DNA of 64,000 nucleotides from Nocardia sp. NBC_00508 (lineage in GTDB: Bacteria; Actinomycetota; Actinomycetes; Mycobacteriales; Mycobacteriaceae), in NCBI RefSeq assembly GCF_036346875.1, contig NZ_CP107852.1, forward strand, positions 868,001-932,000. Direction: 5' to 3'. A model generated the notes under the pieces. The model searched no databases, was not told the origin of the DNA, and saw only the letters and a list, made by a program, of their open reading frames with translations. Positions 1 to 9,173 of this stretch are shown here, piece by piece. Positions within the stretch are counted from its first letter, which is position 1, and the number at the start of each line of letters is the position of its first letter. The position numbers and the translations under genes are program-made.

Positions 1-219
1 ATGCACCGCCAGCCGCTCGGCGCGCTGGGCCACGCGATAGGTGTGGTTGCGTTTGGACAGTCCGACCAGGAACCGGCGCGGCTCGATGCTCACCTGCGTC
101 GTGAAGCCCACGAGGCATCCGGCGCGCCGCCCATCGGCCTGGACGGTGACCACCAGCACGGGATAGTCCGCCGCCGCGACCACCGCGTCGAACACTGCGG
201 TCCGCTCTTCGGAAGTCAT
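1..219 (-). CDS. Flavin reductase-like domain protein, 5' end only
   Basis: The gene runs off the left edge, so only about 73 N-terminal residues are visible. They read as the start of a flavin reductase (FMN-binding split-barrel) domain: a short helix (EERTAVFDAVVAAA), a beta strand (YPVLVVTVQ), then the hallmark GCLVGFTTQVSIEPRRFLVG and SKRNHTYR stretch that binds FMN in this family. The ATG is preceded by a strong GGAGG ribosome binding site. Such proteins reduce flavins with NAD(P)H or act as small FMN oxidoreductases; the partner cannot be inferred because the rest lies outside the window. Confidence 0.85.
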   Translation of the reverse strand, partial: MTSEERTAVFDAVVAAADYPVLVVTVQADGRRAGCLVGFTTQVSIEPRRFLVGLSKRNHTYRVAQRAERLAVH

Positions 220-743
220 CGATCCTCCCAGCGTGATGAGACGTCTCCCCGGATGCCCACGCGATCTTCGGGCAAGCGTTCCGGGCCGGGCACGGCTCAC
301 CCTGCAACTGCGGCGGCAGAGCGTCTGAGACGGTGACGCCAGCCGGGATGAGGTGCCCATGCGACGGCTGTGTAGATCAGCGCTTTCTGATCTACATCCC
401 GTGGATGATAGTCCACAGCAACAACTTCCGTACCGTCACTGGAAATGCCGCGTGGCGATTGCCACATTGCGTTGTGCACCTGCGCTTGCAGGTACACGAC
501 CGCGCCCCACACGCCCCGAACTGGTCGAAATCCTCCCACGAACCGCCACGGAACCGAACCGCGCGTGCCGTCCACCGAACACGCTCGATGGCATTGCGCA
601 GAAGGCGATCGTCGTGTCGACCAGTCTCCGAGCCGACCAGGACGCGGCCGATCCAGCACTGCGTTCCGAACACCCCGAGCGATGAACACTCCGCCGAAAA
701 CGGATTCCACGGTGCGGCCGGAAGCAGGCAGTAAGCTCCGCCC
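220..743. other. Intergenic region, divergent promoters, no convincing gene
   Basis: This 524-bp gap separates the leftward flavin reductase gene from the rightward PPOX-like gene. Several open frames cross it, but their composition is arginine/proline-rich and they lack ribosome binding sites. The only clear structure is the inverted repeat at 371-396. Confidence 0.6.
371..396. promoter_or_regulatory. Perfect 10-bp inverted repeat, possible operator
   Basis: TGTAGATCAG is followed after CGCTTT by its exact reverse complement CTGATCTACA. It lies between two divergent genes, is AT-richer than its surroundings and has no T-run, so a repressor operator is more likely than a terminator. Confidence 0.45.
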
Positions 744-1709
744 ATGGCAGTCACCTGGCCGGACGAGGTGGACGAGGTACTCCGTGGCGATCTGACCTGT
801 GCGGTGGCGTACGTGACGCCGGCGGGCGGCGCGGTGGTGTCGGCGGTGTCGCCGATCGGGCTGCGCGACCGGACGGCGGGGACGGTCGGGTTCACAACGT
901 CGCTCGGGTTCGGGCGCAAGCTCGAACGAATGAAACGGGACCCGAGGGTGGCGCTGGCGTATCACGCACGCGAGCACGGCATCGGCGATCTCGGCAACCC
1001 ACGATTCGTACTCGTGCAGGGGACGGCGAGTTTCGATCCGACACCGGACCAGGACGCGCTCGACCGCATCGGCGACCAGTCGGTGCCCTACCTGGGCCGA
1101 CCGCGGCGCGGTGTGTTCTGGGATCGATGGCTGCACGCGTACTACGCCGACCGGGTGCTGGTGACGGTGATGGTCGAACGGATCGTCGTGTGGCCGGATC
1201 TCGACGCCGCGGGCACGCCCGAGATCTTCGGCGCCGCATCGCCATCTGTCGAGCCCGAACCGCAGCGACCGCCCGCGAAGGGCGCCGGCGCGCGCGTGGA
1301 TGTCGCGAAGACCGCGGCGCGGGTGGCGGAATTGCCGCACCGCTTGCTCGCCTACCGGCAGGCCGACGGCTACCCCGCGGTCGTCCCGGTACAGGTGGCC
1401 GGATCGAGCGACCGGCGCGCCCACGCCGGGGGCGGGATCGTCATGACCGTCCCGGCGGGCGTGCCGCAGGGCGGCCGCCGCGCCGGACTGCTGGCACACG
1501 CGTATCGGCCGCAGCTGATCGGGCTGGAATCACGGCAGTGCACCGGCTGGCTCGAGGTCTCCGGCACGGCGGCGGTATACGCGCCGCACACCGCGGCCGG
1601 GTTCAAGGCGCCGCCGAACAAGACGATCCTGTTGCTGGCCAATGGTTTTCTCGCGCGCCGCGGCTTGGCCCGAGCCCGCAAGACCGGCAGGGCCGAGGCA
1701 GTGCGCTGA
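744..1709 (+). CDS. Pyridoxamine 5'-phosphate oxidase-like protein, two-part
   Basis: A 321-residue protein. Residues 1-140 look like a PPOX/split-barrel flavin or F420-binding domain: AVAYVTPAGGAVVSAVSP, then GFTTSLGFGRKLERMKRDPRVALAYHAR, the usual strand pair followed by the R-DPRV segment, and PRFVLVQGTA. The C-terminal half (from about residue 190) resembles a second, weaker split-barrel repeat (VVPVQVAG...LLAHAYRPQLIGLESRQCTGWLEV). Length is about twice a single PPOX domain. The substrate is unknown; family members reduce small molecules or bind heme or flavin. A bidirectional terminator follows directly. Confidence 0.75.
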   Translation: MAVTWPDEVDEVLRGDLTCAVAYVTPAGGAVVSAVSPIGLRDRTAGTVGFTTSLGFGRKLERMKRDPRVALAYHAREHGIGDLGNPRFVLVQGTASFDPTPDQDALDRIGDQSVPYLGRPRRGVFWDRWLHAYYADRVLVTVMVERIVVWPDLDAAGTPEIFGAASPSVEPEPQRPPAKGAGARVDVAKTAARVAELPHRLLAYRQADGYPAVVPVQVAGSSDRRAHAGGGIVMTVPAGVPQGGRRAGLLAHAYRPQLIGLESRQCTGWLEVSGTAAVYAPHTAAGFKAPPNKTILLLANGFLARRGLARARKTGRAEAVR

Positions 1710-1711
1710 CC

Positions 1712-1735
1712 TGCCCCCGGACACGTCCGGGGGCA
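1712..1735. terminator. Bidirectional terminator hairpin
   Basis: An 11-bp GC-rich perfect inverted repeat (TGCCCCCGGAC / GTCCGGGGGCA) lies between the convergent stops at 1709 and 1754 and can serve both genes. Confidence 0.75.
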
Positions 1736-1753
1736 CATCGGCGACAACCGGAG

Positions 1754-2983
1754 CTAGTCCGCGGGCTTCAGGTAGACCGGGAGCTTCGCGTGGCCATTGG
1801 AAATGAAGCTGGACACCATGCCGAGTTCCGCCGGATCGGCGGCCAGCCGCATCTTCGGGAAGCGCTGGAAGATGCCGGGCAGGGCGATCTCGGCTTCCAG
1901 CCGGGCCAAGGGCGCGCCCAGGCAGTGATGCACCCCGTAGCCGAAGGCCAAGTGCTCCTTGCTGGGCCTGCGCACGTCGAAGTCGTCCGCGGTCGCACCG
2001 TGCAGCTTCGGATCACGGTTGGCCGCGGCGTAGGACGCGAGAATCGGCTCGCCCTTGGCGATGCGAATGCCGTCGATCTCGATGTCGTCGGCGGCGAAGC
2101 GCAGCGGCAGGTGCGCCACCGGCGCCTCGAAGCGCAGCGCCTCCTCGATCAGGTCGGTCCAGGCCGCACGCCCCTCGCCCATCTCGGCACGCTGGTCCTG
2201 CCGGGTCAGCAGCGCGAAGATGGCCTGGTCGAGCAGGTTCACCGTGGTTTCGTGCCCGGCGCTGATGACCAGCAGCAGCGTGTCGATCAGCTCCTGTTCG
2301 GTCAGCTGCGACCCGTCGTCCTCGTCGCGATGCGAGATCAGCAGGCTGGTCATGTCGTCACCGGGCGTCTCGCGCCGGTAGACGACGAGTTCACCGAGGA
2401 TCCGGTACATCTCCATATAGTTGGCCTGGGATTCCTCAGGGCTGAGCGAGGTGTCGAAGATGCCGTCGACGCACTTGCGCAGACCGGCGTTCAGGGATTC
2501 CGGCACCCCCATCAGCGCGCTGATCACCTGAATCGGCAGCGGGTAGGCGAAACCCTCGCGCAGGTCCACCGGTTCACCCGCCGGGATCGCCGCGAGCTCG
2601 TCCAGCAGGTCCGCGGTGATCCGCTCGATCATCGGACGCATCGCCTGGGTGCGGCGGTGCGTGAACGCGGGCGCGACCAGTTTGCGCAGCCTGCGATGAT
2701 CGGCGCCGTAGGCGGTGAACATGTTGTTCACCGCCACCCACAGGAACAACGGCCAGTCCTGCGGTATCTCCCCGTTGATGAACGCGGGCCAGTGCTGCCT
2801 GGCGTCTTTCGACACCCTCGAGTCGGTCAGCAGCCGCTTGAGCAGGTCGGCGTCGGTGACCGACCACGCGCGCACGCCGCCGGGCAGCTCGACGAGAGCC
2901 ACCGGTCCACGCGCGCGGAGTCGAGCGGACTCGCCCTGGATGTCGGCGCCCGTCGGGTCGAGTACTAGGGGTTGTGTGTCCAT
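1754..2983 (-). CDS. Cytochrome P450, CYP154/CYP107-like (copy A)
   Basis: A 409-residue soluble bacterial P450 with all canonical motifs: I-helix SAGHETT (residues 241-247), K-helix EALR (281-284, the ExxR pair) and heme loop [10 protein letters not shown] with the thiolate cysteine at residue 354. It begins 9 bp after the stop of a CYP157-type P450 and is the last gene of the conservon operon. In Streptomyces conservons CYP157 and CYP154 genes travel as pairs, and this gene fits the CYP154 role. It is strongly similar along its whole length to copy B (6055-7284), so the two are tandem paralogues. Substrate unknown; electrons must come from ferredoxin partners encoded elsewhere. Confidence 0.9.
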   Translation of the reverse strand: MDTQPLVLDPTGADIQGESARLRARGPVALVELPGGVRAWSVTDADLLKRLLTDSRVSKDARQHWPAFINGEIPQDWPLFLWVAVNNMFTAYGADHRRLRKLVAPAFTHRRTQAMRPMIERITADLLDELAAIPAGEPVDLREGFAYPLPIQVISALMGVPESLNAGLRKCVDGIFDTSLSPEESQANYMEMYRILGELVVYRRETPGDDMTSLLISHRDEDDGSQLTEQELIDTLLLVISAGHETTVNLLDQAIFALLTRQDQRAEMGEGRAAWTDLIEEALRFEAPVAHLPLRFAADDIEIDGIRIAKGEPILASYAAANRDPKLHGATADDFDVRRPSKEHLAFGYGVHHCLGAPLARLEAEIALPGIFQRFPKMRLAADPAELGMVSSFISNGHAKLPVYLKPAD

Positions 2984-2992
2984 CTGGTCTCC

Positions 2993-4255
2993 TTAAAACA
3001 CTGTCAACGGAGGGGATTTCGGGAAGACGACGGGCAGGGACACCAGAGCGCGGTGGAACGGACCTGGCCGCCAGGTCAATTGGCTGGGCGCGACGGCCAA
3101 GCTCAGCTCGGGCAGCGCGTCCAGAAGTTGATCAATGGCGTCTTGCACCACCAGGTAGGCGGCCGACCGAGCGGGGCAGGCATGCGGGCCGACACTCCAG
3201 GACAAATGCGCGCGGCTGTCGGTGCGTTCGCCGACGCCGATGGCGGGGTCGTTGTTGCAGCCGGTCATGCTGATCAGCACCGGCTGATGCGCGGGCAACC
3301 ACACGCCGTCGATGAGGATCGGCTGCTTCGGGTAGCTGACGCAGTAGTTGGCCAGCGGTGGGTCGTTGAACAGCACCTCGTCGAGGGCGTCGCGGGTCGA
3401 AAGGCTGCCGCCGAGAAAGTTTCCCGCGAACCGGTCGTCGGTGAGCATCAGGCGCAGGGTGTTGACGATCAGGTTCTGCTGCGGCTCGATGCCCGCACCG
3501 TACAAGGTGACCACCTGGTGGATCATCTCCACGTCGTCCAGGCCCGCCGGGTGCCGCAGCAGCCGGGAGGTGACGTCGTCGCCAGGTTCTTTCCGCTTCA
3601 GCTGCACCAGCTCGAACAGCGCGTCGGTGAGCATCGCGTTGCCCTTGTCCGCGTTGACGCCCTCGAAGATGGCGGCCATACCGGTCGCGACCTGCTGCCC
3701 GATCTCCGGCGGGCAGCCGAGCATGGCGTTGAGCACCGAGAAGGTGAGCGGGAAGGCGTACTGGCTGATCAGATCCGCCGCGCCGTCCTCGCAGAAGGCG
3801 TTGATCAGCGGGATGGCGATCCGCTCAACGGTGCTGTGCAGGGCGTGCAGATCGATCTCGGCGATACTGGCCACGTTCGCCTGCCGGTAGCGCAAGTGTT
3901 CCAGGCCCGCGCTGCGCAGTGCGTTCGGCCGCCACTCCAGCATCGGCAGGATCGGGCACTCACCGGGAATGCCCTTCTGCCAGGTACGCGGGTCGGCCGG
4001 AAAATGCTCGGGGTCATTGAGGATGCGCAGCGCCGTGTGGTAGCCGATCACCAAGGTGGCGGGGATACCCGGCGCCAGCTCCACCGGGACGAGGGGACCG
4101 TATTTGCGGCGCATCTCGCGGTAGGCCCGATGCGGATCCGCCGCGTACTCCTCCGAATACAGCGCGTAGCGGGGTCCGTCGGTGTCGATCGGCGAACCGT
4201 GCTGGACAGGGCAGCCGCTCGTGGAAGCGGACGGCGGGAAGTGTGGCGTGGTCAC
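2993..4255 (-). CDS. CYP157-type P450 lacking ExxR arginine (copy A)
   Basis: About 420 residues. I place the start at a GTG (4255-4253) in the overlap GTGA with the stop of an upstream GTPase-tail remnant, because the same V/L-TTP start context recurs in all three copies. The heme loop is WSVGPHACPA, so the thiolate Cys is present but the usual Phe and final Gly are replaced. The I-helix reads GAGIEPQQN instead of AGxxT. The K-helix reads EVLF, so the Arg of ExxR is absent. Loss of ExxR is a described trait of Streptomyces CYP157. It forms a pair with the CYP154-like gene 9 bp downstream. Catalytic activity is unproven. Confidence 0.87.
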   Translation of the reverse strand: MTTPHFPPSASTSGCPVQHGSPIDTDGPRYALYSEEYAADPHRAYREMRRKYGPLVPVELAPGIPATLVIGYHTALRILNDPEHFPADPRTWQKGIPGECPILPMLEWRPNALRSAGLEHLRYRQANVASIAEIDLHALHSTVERIAIPLINAFCEDGAADLISQYAFPLTFSVLNAMLGCPPEIGQQVATGMAAIFEGVNADKGNAMLTDALFELVQLKRKEPGDDVTSRLLRHPAGLDDVEMIHQVVTLYGAGIEPQQNLIVNTLRLMLTDDRFAGNFLGGSLSTRDALDEVLFNDPPLANYCVSYPKQPILIDGVWLPAHQPVLISMTGCNNDPAIGVGERTDSRAHLSWSVGPHACPARSAAYLVVQDAIDQLLDALPELSLAVAPSQLTWRPGPFHRALVSLPVVFPKSPPLTVF

Positions 4256-4388
4256 GAACGTAACTCCAGAAGCGAACAGACAGTCGACGACCGTGGTCGA
4301 GCGTGCGGGCACATGCTCCGGTCACGGACGTCGATTCGGTACGGGCGTATCGGGTTCCAGGTCGATCGGCGCGTACCTCGGTGTACAC
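4252..4388 (-). pseudogene. GTPase 3'-end remnant (scar 1)
   Basis: The sequence before CYP157 copy A is a decayed copy of the 3' end of the cvnD GTPase gene. In one frame it reads IDVRDRSMC and ends CSLLELRS, matching SLDARDRGTC and FHRLESRL of the real GTPase; in another frame it reads IDLEPDTPV, matching LDLEPGTPL. The stop overlaps the CYP157 start exactly as at the intact gene. This marks a tandem duplication whose left boundary lay inside the GTPase gene. Confidence 0.75.
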
Positions 4389-4454
4389 GGCCCCCTAAGC
4401 GGTGGTCTCCCTTCTGAATCGGTAAGCGGCGGCCCCCTCCTGAGCTGATCGAGG

Positions 4455-5750
4455 CTACGGTGCCGACTGTCCTCGAGGGTCCGAAAAGACGTTCAGTGGA
4501 GGAGAGGGTGGGAAGGCGACCGGTAGCGCGGACAGAGCCCGGTGGAACGGACCCGGCCGCCAGACCAGATGCTCGGCGGGGACCGCCAGCCGTATTTCGG
4601 GCAGGGCATCGAGCAACTGGTCGATGGCGTCCTGGGCGATCATGTAGGCCACCGACCGGGCCGGGCACGCGTGCGGACCGACACTCCAGGCGAGGTGCGC
4701 TCGGTTGTCGGTGTGGACACCCGTGCTGATCTCGGGGTCGTTGTTGCAGGCGGCCATGCTGACGACCACGGGCTGGTGTGCAGGCAGCCAGACACCGTCG
4801 ATCAGAATCGGCTGCCGCGGGAACGTGATGCAGTAGTTCGAGAGCGGCGGATCGGTGAACAACACCTCGTCCAACGCGTCGCGGGTCGAGAGGCTGCCGC
4901 CCAGAATGCCGCCCGCCAATCGCTGGTCGGTGAGCATCAGCCGCAGGGTGTTGATGATCAGGTTCTGCGTCGGTTCGATCCCGGCGCCGTACACGCACAG
5001 CACCTGGTGGATCATCTCTTCGTCGTCGAGCGCGGCCGGGTGCCGCAGCAGCCCGGTGACGATGTCGTCGCCGGGCTGGGTTCGCTTGAGCGCCACCAGG
5101 TCCGCCATGGCCGAAGCGAACATCGCGTTGCCCTGCTCGGCCTCGATACCTTCGAACATCGCGGCCATGCCCATCGCCGCCCGCTGCCCGATGTCCTGCG
5201 GGCAGCCGAGCATGGCATTGATCACCGCGAAGGCCAGCGGGAACGCGTACTGAGCGATCAGGTCGGCGGAACCATCCCCGCAGAAAGTGTTGATCAGCGG
5301 AACGGCGATCTGCTCGACCGTGGCGTGCAGAGCGAACATGTCGATCTGTTCGACGCCCGCGACGGTGGCCTGCCGGTAGCGGGTGTGCGCCGGGCCGGTG
5401 GTGCGGATCGCGGCCGGACGCCACTCCAGCATCGGCAGGACCGGGCAGTCACTGGGGACAGTCGCCTGCCAGGTGCGCGAATCGGCCGGAAAGTGGTCGG
5501 GATCGTTCAGGATGCGCAGCGCCGTGTGATAGCCGACCACCAGTGTCGCCGGCACGCCCGGCGCCAGTTCCACCGGAACCAGCGGCCCGTAGCGGCTGCG
5601 CATCTCCCGGTAGGCGCGGTGCGGGTCCGCGGCGAACTCGTCCGAGTACAGGGCGACACGGGGTCCGTCGGTGTCGATCGGCGAACCGTGCTGGACAGGG
5701 CAACCGTTCGCGGATGCCGAGGGGTGCGGCGAGAACTGTGGCGTGGTCAA
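4455..5750 (-). CDS. CYP157-type P450 lacking ExxR arginine (copy B)
   Basis: About 431 residues, starting at TTG (5750-5748) that overlaps the TGA of the upstream GTPase remnant. Motifs match the other copies: GAGIEPTQN I-helix, EVLF K-helix without Arg, WSVGPHACPA heme loop. It has a slightly longer C-terminus (SDPRGQSAP). Unlike the other two CYP157 genes it has no CYP154 partner: the region downstream (4389-4454) goes straight into the next GTPase scar, so the partner was probably lost after duplication. Confidence 0.87.
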   Translation of the reverse strand: MTTPQFSPHPSASANGCPVQHGSPIDTDGPRVALYSDEFAADPHRAYREMRSRYGPLVPVELAPGVPATLVVGYHTALRILNDPDHFPADSRTWQATVPSDCPVLPMLEWRPAAIRTTGPAHTRYRQATVAGVEQIDMFALHATVEQIAVPLINTFCGDGSADLIAQYAFPLAFAVINAMLGCPQDIGQRAAMGMAAMFEGIEAEQGNAMFASAMADLVALKRTQPGDDIVTGLLRHPAALDDEEMIHQVLCVYGAGIEPTQNLIINTLRLMLTDQRLAGGILGGSLSTRDALDEVLFTDPPLSNYCITFPRQPILIDGVWLPAHQPVVVSMAACNNDPEISTGVHTDNRAHLAWSVGPHACPARSVAYMIAQDAIDQLLDALPEIRLAVPAEHLVWRPGPFHRALSALPVAFPPSPPLNVFSDPRGQSAP

Positions 5751-5852
5751 AAACGTGACTCCAAAACGGGGACAGAACGTTCGACGAGCATGGTCAAAAG
5801 CGCACGGCACGTGCCTCGGTCACGTGCGTCGGGGTGGTCGATGCGGGCAGGG
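5747..5852 (-). pseudogene. GTPase 3'-end remnant (scar 2)
   Basis: About 35 codons reading PDARDRGTC, LLTMLVERS and VLESRF, closely matching the C-terminus of the intact GTPase (SLDARDRGTC, LITLVEFLF, RLESRL). It ends in TGA overlapping the TTG start of CYP157 copy B. Similarity stops at about 5852, giving a probable duplication junction. Confidence 0.8.
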
Positions 5853-6054
5853 CGGGTTCCGACTCTGTGCCGTATTCCCCTGGGGCAGAGCATATCTCGT
5901 GAGGGACATGGAACGCGGGCCGATCCAGCGGCTCCGCCCGCACCGCAGGACAGAGCCGCACCCCTGGTATCCACCGGGGATACCCGGGGACCGGTCTCGA
6001 CTGTCATGCGATCAAAGTCCGTTGTCGTGGTGCGTGATCGGACGCCGGGCCGGG

Positions 6055-7284
6055 CTACTGTTCCGCCGCCAGGAAGACCGGCAGCTCGGAGTGCCCGTTG
6101 GAGACGAAACTGAGTACGGTACCGAGCTCGGACGGGTCGGCCGCCAAGCGCATGTCCGGGAAGCGCCGGAAGATGGCGGGCAGCGCGATCTCGGCTTCCA
6201 GCCGAGCCAGCGGCGCACCCAGGCAGTGATGCACCCCGTAACCGAAAGCCAAGTGATCCTTGCCGGACCGCCGCACGTCGAACTCGTCGGCCGTGGGGCC
6301 GTGCACCTTCGGATCGCGGTTGGCCGCCGCGTAGGAGGCGAGGATCGCCTCGCCCTTGGGAATGCGGATACCGGCGATCTCGATGTCGTCGACGGCGTAC
6401 CGCAGCGGCAGGTGCGCGACCGGCGCCTCGAAACGCAGCGCCTCCTCCACCACGTCGGACCACGCGACGCGACCCTCGACCACGTCGGCGCGCTGGTCCG
6501 CGCGGGTCAGCAGCGCGAAGATGGCCTGGTCGAGCAGGTTCACCGTGGTCTCGTGCCCGGCGTTGATGACCAGCATCAGGGTGTCGACGAGTTCCTTCTC
6601 GGTCAGCTGCGAGCCGTCGTCCTCGTCGCGCGTGGCGATCAGCAGGCTCGTGATGTCCTCGCCCGGGGTCTCCCGCCGGTAGGCCACGAGTTCGCTGATG
6701 AGCCGGTACATTTCGAGATAGTTGGCCTGGGCCTCCTCCGGCCCGAACGAGGTGTCGAAGAACCCGTCGACACAGGTGCGCACGGCTGGGCCGAGGTGCT
6801 CCGGCACACCCATCAGCTCCGTGATGACCTGGATCGGCACCGGGTAGGCGTAGCCCTCGCGCAGGTCGACCGCCTCCCCGGGCGAGGTCGCCGCCAGCTG
6901 ATCGAGCAGGCTTGCGGTGATCGCCTCGATGCGCGGACGCAGCGCCATGGTGCGCCGATGCGTGAACGCGGGCGCCACCAGCTTCCGCAGCCGCCGATGA
7001 TCGGAACCGTAGGCGGTGAACATGTTGTCCACCGCCACCCAGGGGTGCAGCGGCCACTCTTGGGTGATCTCGCCGTTCATGAAGGCCGCCCAGTGCTGCC
7101 GCGGATCCTTCGACACGCGCGGGTCGGCCAGCAGACTCTTCAACACGACGGCGTCGGTGACCGACCACGCGGGCACCCCGCCGGGCAATTCCACCAGGGC
7201 CACCGGCCCACGCTCGCGCAGCCGCGCGGACTCGCCTGGGATATCGGAACCGGTAATGTCCAGGACTATCGCTTCTTGCGACAT
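6055..7284 (-). CDS. Cytochrome P450, CYP154/CYP107-like (copy B)
   Basis: A 409-residue paralogue of the gene at 1754-2983, the same length with few differences. I-helix NAGHETT, K-helix EEALR, heme loop [10 protein letters not shown] are intact, so it should be a functional monooxygenase. It starts 12 bp after the CYP157 copy C stop, forming the undisturbed CYP157-CYP154 pair next to the conservon core. Copy A is presumably the duplicate. A substrate cannot be predicted from sequence. Confidence 0.9.
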   Translation of the reverse strand: MSQEAIVLDITGSDIPGESARLRERGPVALVELPGGVPAWSVTDAVVLKSLLADPRVSKDPRQHWAAFMNGEITQEWPLHPWVAVDNMFTAYGSDHRRLRKLVAPAFTHRRTMALRPRIEAITASLLDQLAATSPGEAVDLREGYAYPVPIQVITELMGVPEHLGPAVRTCVDGFFDTSFGPEEAQANYLEMYRLISELVAYRRETPGEDITSLLIATRDEDDGSQLTEKELVDTLMLVINAGHETTVNLLDQAIFALLTRADQRADVVEGRVAWSDVVEEALRFEAPVAHLPLRYAVDDIEIAGIRIPKGEAILASYAAANRDPKVHGPTADEFDVRRSGKDHLAFGYGVHHCLGAPLARLEAEIALPAIFRRFPDMRLAADPSELGTVLSFVSNGHSELPVFLAAEQ

Positions 7285-7296
7285 CGGACGCTCTCC

Positions 7297-8571
7297 TTAC
7301 ACCACGTTCAACGGAGGGGACGGGGAGAAGACGACCGGCAAGGCCGCCAACGCCCGATGGAACGGCCCGGGTCGCCAGACCACATGGTCGGCGGGCACGG
7401 CCAATCGCATTTCGGGGAGAGCATCGAGAAGCTGATCGATGGCTTCCTGCACGACCACGGACGCCACGGACTTCGCGGGGCAGGCATGCGGTCCCACCCC
7501 CCACGCCAGATGCGAACGGTTGCCGGTGCGGTCGCCGCCGCGGATCGCCGGATCGTTGTTACAGGCGGCGAGGCTGACCAGCACCGGCTGATGGGCGGGC
7601 AGCCAGGTGTTGTCGACGAGAATGGGCTGGCGCGGGTAGGTGATGCAGAAGTTCGCCATCGGCGGGTCGTTGAACAGCACCTCGTCGAGCGCGTCGCGGG
7701 TCGACAGACTGCCGCCGAGCATGTCGCCGCCGAAGCGGTCGTCGGTGAGCATCAGCAGCAGCGTGTTGGTGATCAGATTCTGCTGCGGTTCGATACCGGC
7801 GCCGTAGAGGCTGATCAGCTGGGACAGCATTTCCTCGTCGTTGAGGTTGGCCGGGTGATGGGCCAGCCGAGAGGTGACATCGTCGCCGGGCGCCGCCCGG
7901 CGCATATGGATCAGCTCCATCAGCGCCTCGGAGAGCATCTGCATACCCTTGGCGGCTTCGACCGTGTCGAAGAGCATCGCCATACCGGTCGCGACGCGCT
8001 GCCCCAATTCCGTCGAACAGCCGACCATCCGGTTGAGCACTTCGAAGACGAGCGGGAACGCGTATTGCGTGACCAGGTCGGCGGATCCGGCCCGGCAGAA
8101 GGTGTTGATCAGCGGGATGGCGATGCGCTCGACCGTCGAGTGGACCTCGTGGAGGTCGACGGCGTCGATGCTCGCGGTGTACGTACCCCGATAGCGGGCA
8201 TGGGCCGCCCCGCTGTTGCGCAGCGCGTTCGGGTACCACTCCATCATGGGCTTGACGGGCGAGTCCTCGGGAATGTTCTGCTGCCAGGTGCGCGGGTCGG
8301 CGGGAAAGTGCTCGGGATCGTTGAGGATCCGCACCGCGTCCTGGTACCCGATCACCAATGTGGCCGGCACACCGGGCGACAGTTCGATCGGAACCAGCGA
8401 CCCGTGCCGTCTGCGCATCTCCCGGTAGATCCCATGGGGATCGGCGGCGAATTGCTCCGAGTACAGCGGAATGCGGGGCCCATCGGTGTCGATCGGCGAT
8501 CCGTGTGCGACCGGGCAGCCACCTGCCGACATATGCGTGGTGAGCGTGGACGAGGACTGGGGCGTGGTCAA
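7297..8571 (-). CDS. CYP157-type P450 lacking ExxR arginine (copy C)
   Basis: 424 residues from a TTG start (8571-8569) sharing the bases TTGA with the GTPase stop, so translation is probably coupled. This is the copy in the original position, directly behind cvnD. It has I-helix GAGIEPQQN, K-helix EVLF (no Arg) and heme loop WGVGPHACPA. The N-terminus has the CPVAHGSPIDTDGPR segment shared by all three copies. Conservon P450s are thought to act with the GTPase/kinase complex at the membrane, but the function of CYP157 enzymes is unsettled. Confidence 0.88.
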   Translation of the reverse strand: MTTPQSSSTLTTHMSAGGCPVAHGSPIDTDGPRIPLYSEQFAADPHGIYREMRRRHGSLVPIELSPGVPATLVIGYQDAVRILNDPEHFPADPRTWQQNIPEDSPVKPMMEWYPNALRNSGAAHARYRGTYTASIDAVDLHEVHSTVERIAIPLINTFCRAGSADLVTQYAFPLVFEVLNRMVGCSTELGQRVATGMAMLFDTVEAAKGMQMLSEALMELIHMRRAAPGDDVTSRLAHHPANLNDEEMLSQLISLYGAGIEPQQNLITNTLLLMLTDDRFGGDMLGGSLSTRDALDEVLFNDPPMANFCITYPRQPILVDNTWLPAHQPVLVSLAACNNDPAIRGGDRTGNRSHLAWGVGPHACPAKSVASVVVQEAIDQLLDALPEMRLAVPADHVVWRPGPFHRALAALPVVFSPSPPLNVV

Positions 8572-9173
8572 AGACGAGACTCCAAACGGTGGAACAAGAA
8601 TTCGACAAGCGTGATCAGCGAACGCAGGCACGTGCCTCGATCACGCGCGTCCAGTGACGTCAGCGGCGTGCCGGGTTCCAGGTCGAGGGCATCGCGCACC
8701 TCCTCGAGCGGGTAGTGCTGTGCGCCTTCGAACTGGTTGACCGCCACCGAGTACGGGACGCCGCGTTCTTCGAGCACCGAGAGAACCTCGTCGGACTTCT
8801 CGATGCGGCGGGTGTCGACCAGCACGAGCGCGCCGAGGGCACCTCGGGCCAGCTCCTCCCACAAGGGGACGAAACGCTGCTGGCCCGGGGTGCCGAACAG
8901 GTAGAGCGCGAGTTTGGGGCTGAGCGTGATACGTCCGAAGTCCATCGCCACGGTGGTCTGCGACTTGCCGGGCAGCCCGGCCATGTCGTCGACGCCGACA
9001 CTGGCTTCGGTGATGGTCTCCTCCGTGCGCAGCGGCTTGATCTCCGAGACGCTGCTCACGAACGTGGTCTTGCCGACACCGAAGTTGCCTGCGACCAACA
9101 GTTTCACCGAGCGCGTCACGGTCTCGGGCACATAGTCGACGGCGCGATCAGACGGCGAGAGCACGGAGCCCAT
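8568..9173 (-). CDS. cvnD: Conservon Ras-like GTPase (CvnD type)
   Basis: 201 residues. The Walker A loop AGNFGVGKT lies near residues 28-36, switch II reads FGTPGQQRF in place of DxxGQ, and the base-recognition motif is NQFEG where Ras proteins have NKxD, all typical of the MglA-like CvnD GTPases. I chose ATG 9173, which overlaps the DUF742 stop by 26 bp. In conservons CvnA-CvnD form a membrane-associated complex likened to eukaryotic G-protein-coupled systems. Its 3' end is the source of the two downstream scars. Confidence 0.93.
   Translation of the reverse strand: MGSVLSPSDRAVDYVPETVTRSVKLLVAGNFGVGKTTFVSSVSEIKPLRTEETITEASVGVDDMAGLPGKSQTTVAMDFGRITLSPKLALYLFGTPGQQRFVPLWEELARGALGALVLVDTRRIEKSDEVLSVLEERGVPYSVAVNQFEGAQHYPLEEVRDALDLEPGTPLTSLDARDRGTCLRSLITLVEFLFHRLESRL

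Noticed and set aside
5671..8715. A 1014-codon plus-strand open frame opposite the P450 genes, and similar long frames at 1127-2968, 2972-4417, 4542-6113 and 13195-14931
   Set aside because: They mirror real minus-strand genes, are Arg/His/Gln-rich, lack ribosome binding sites and match no family; they are GC-driven shadow frames.
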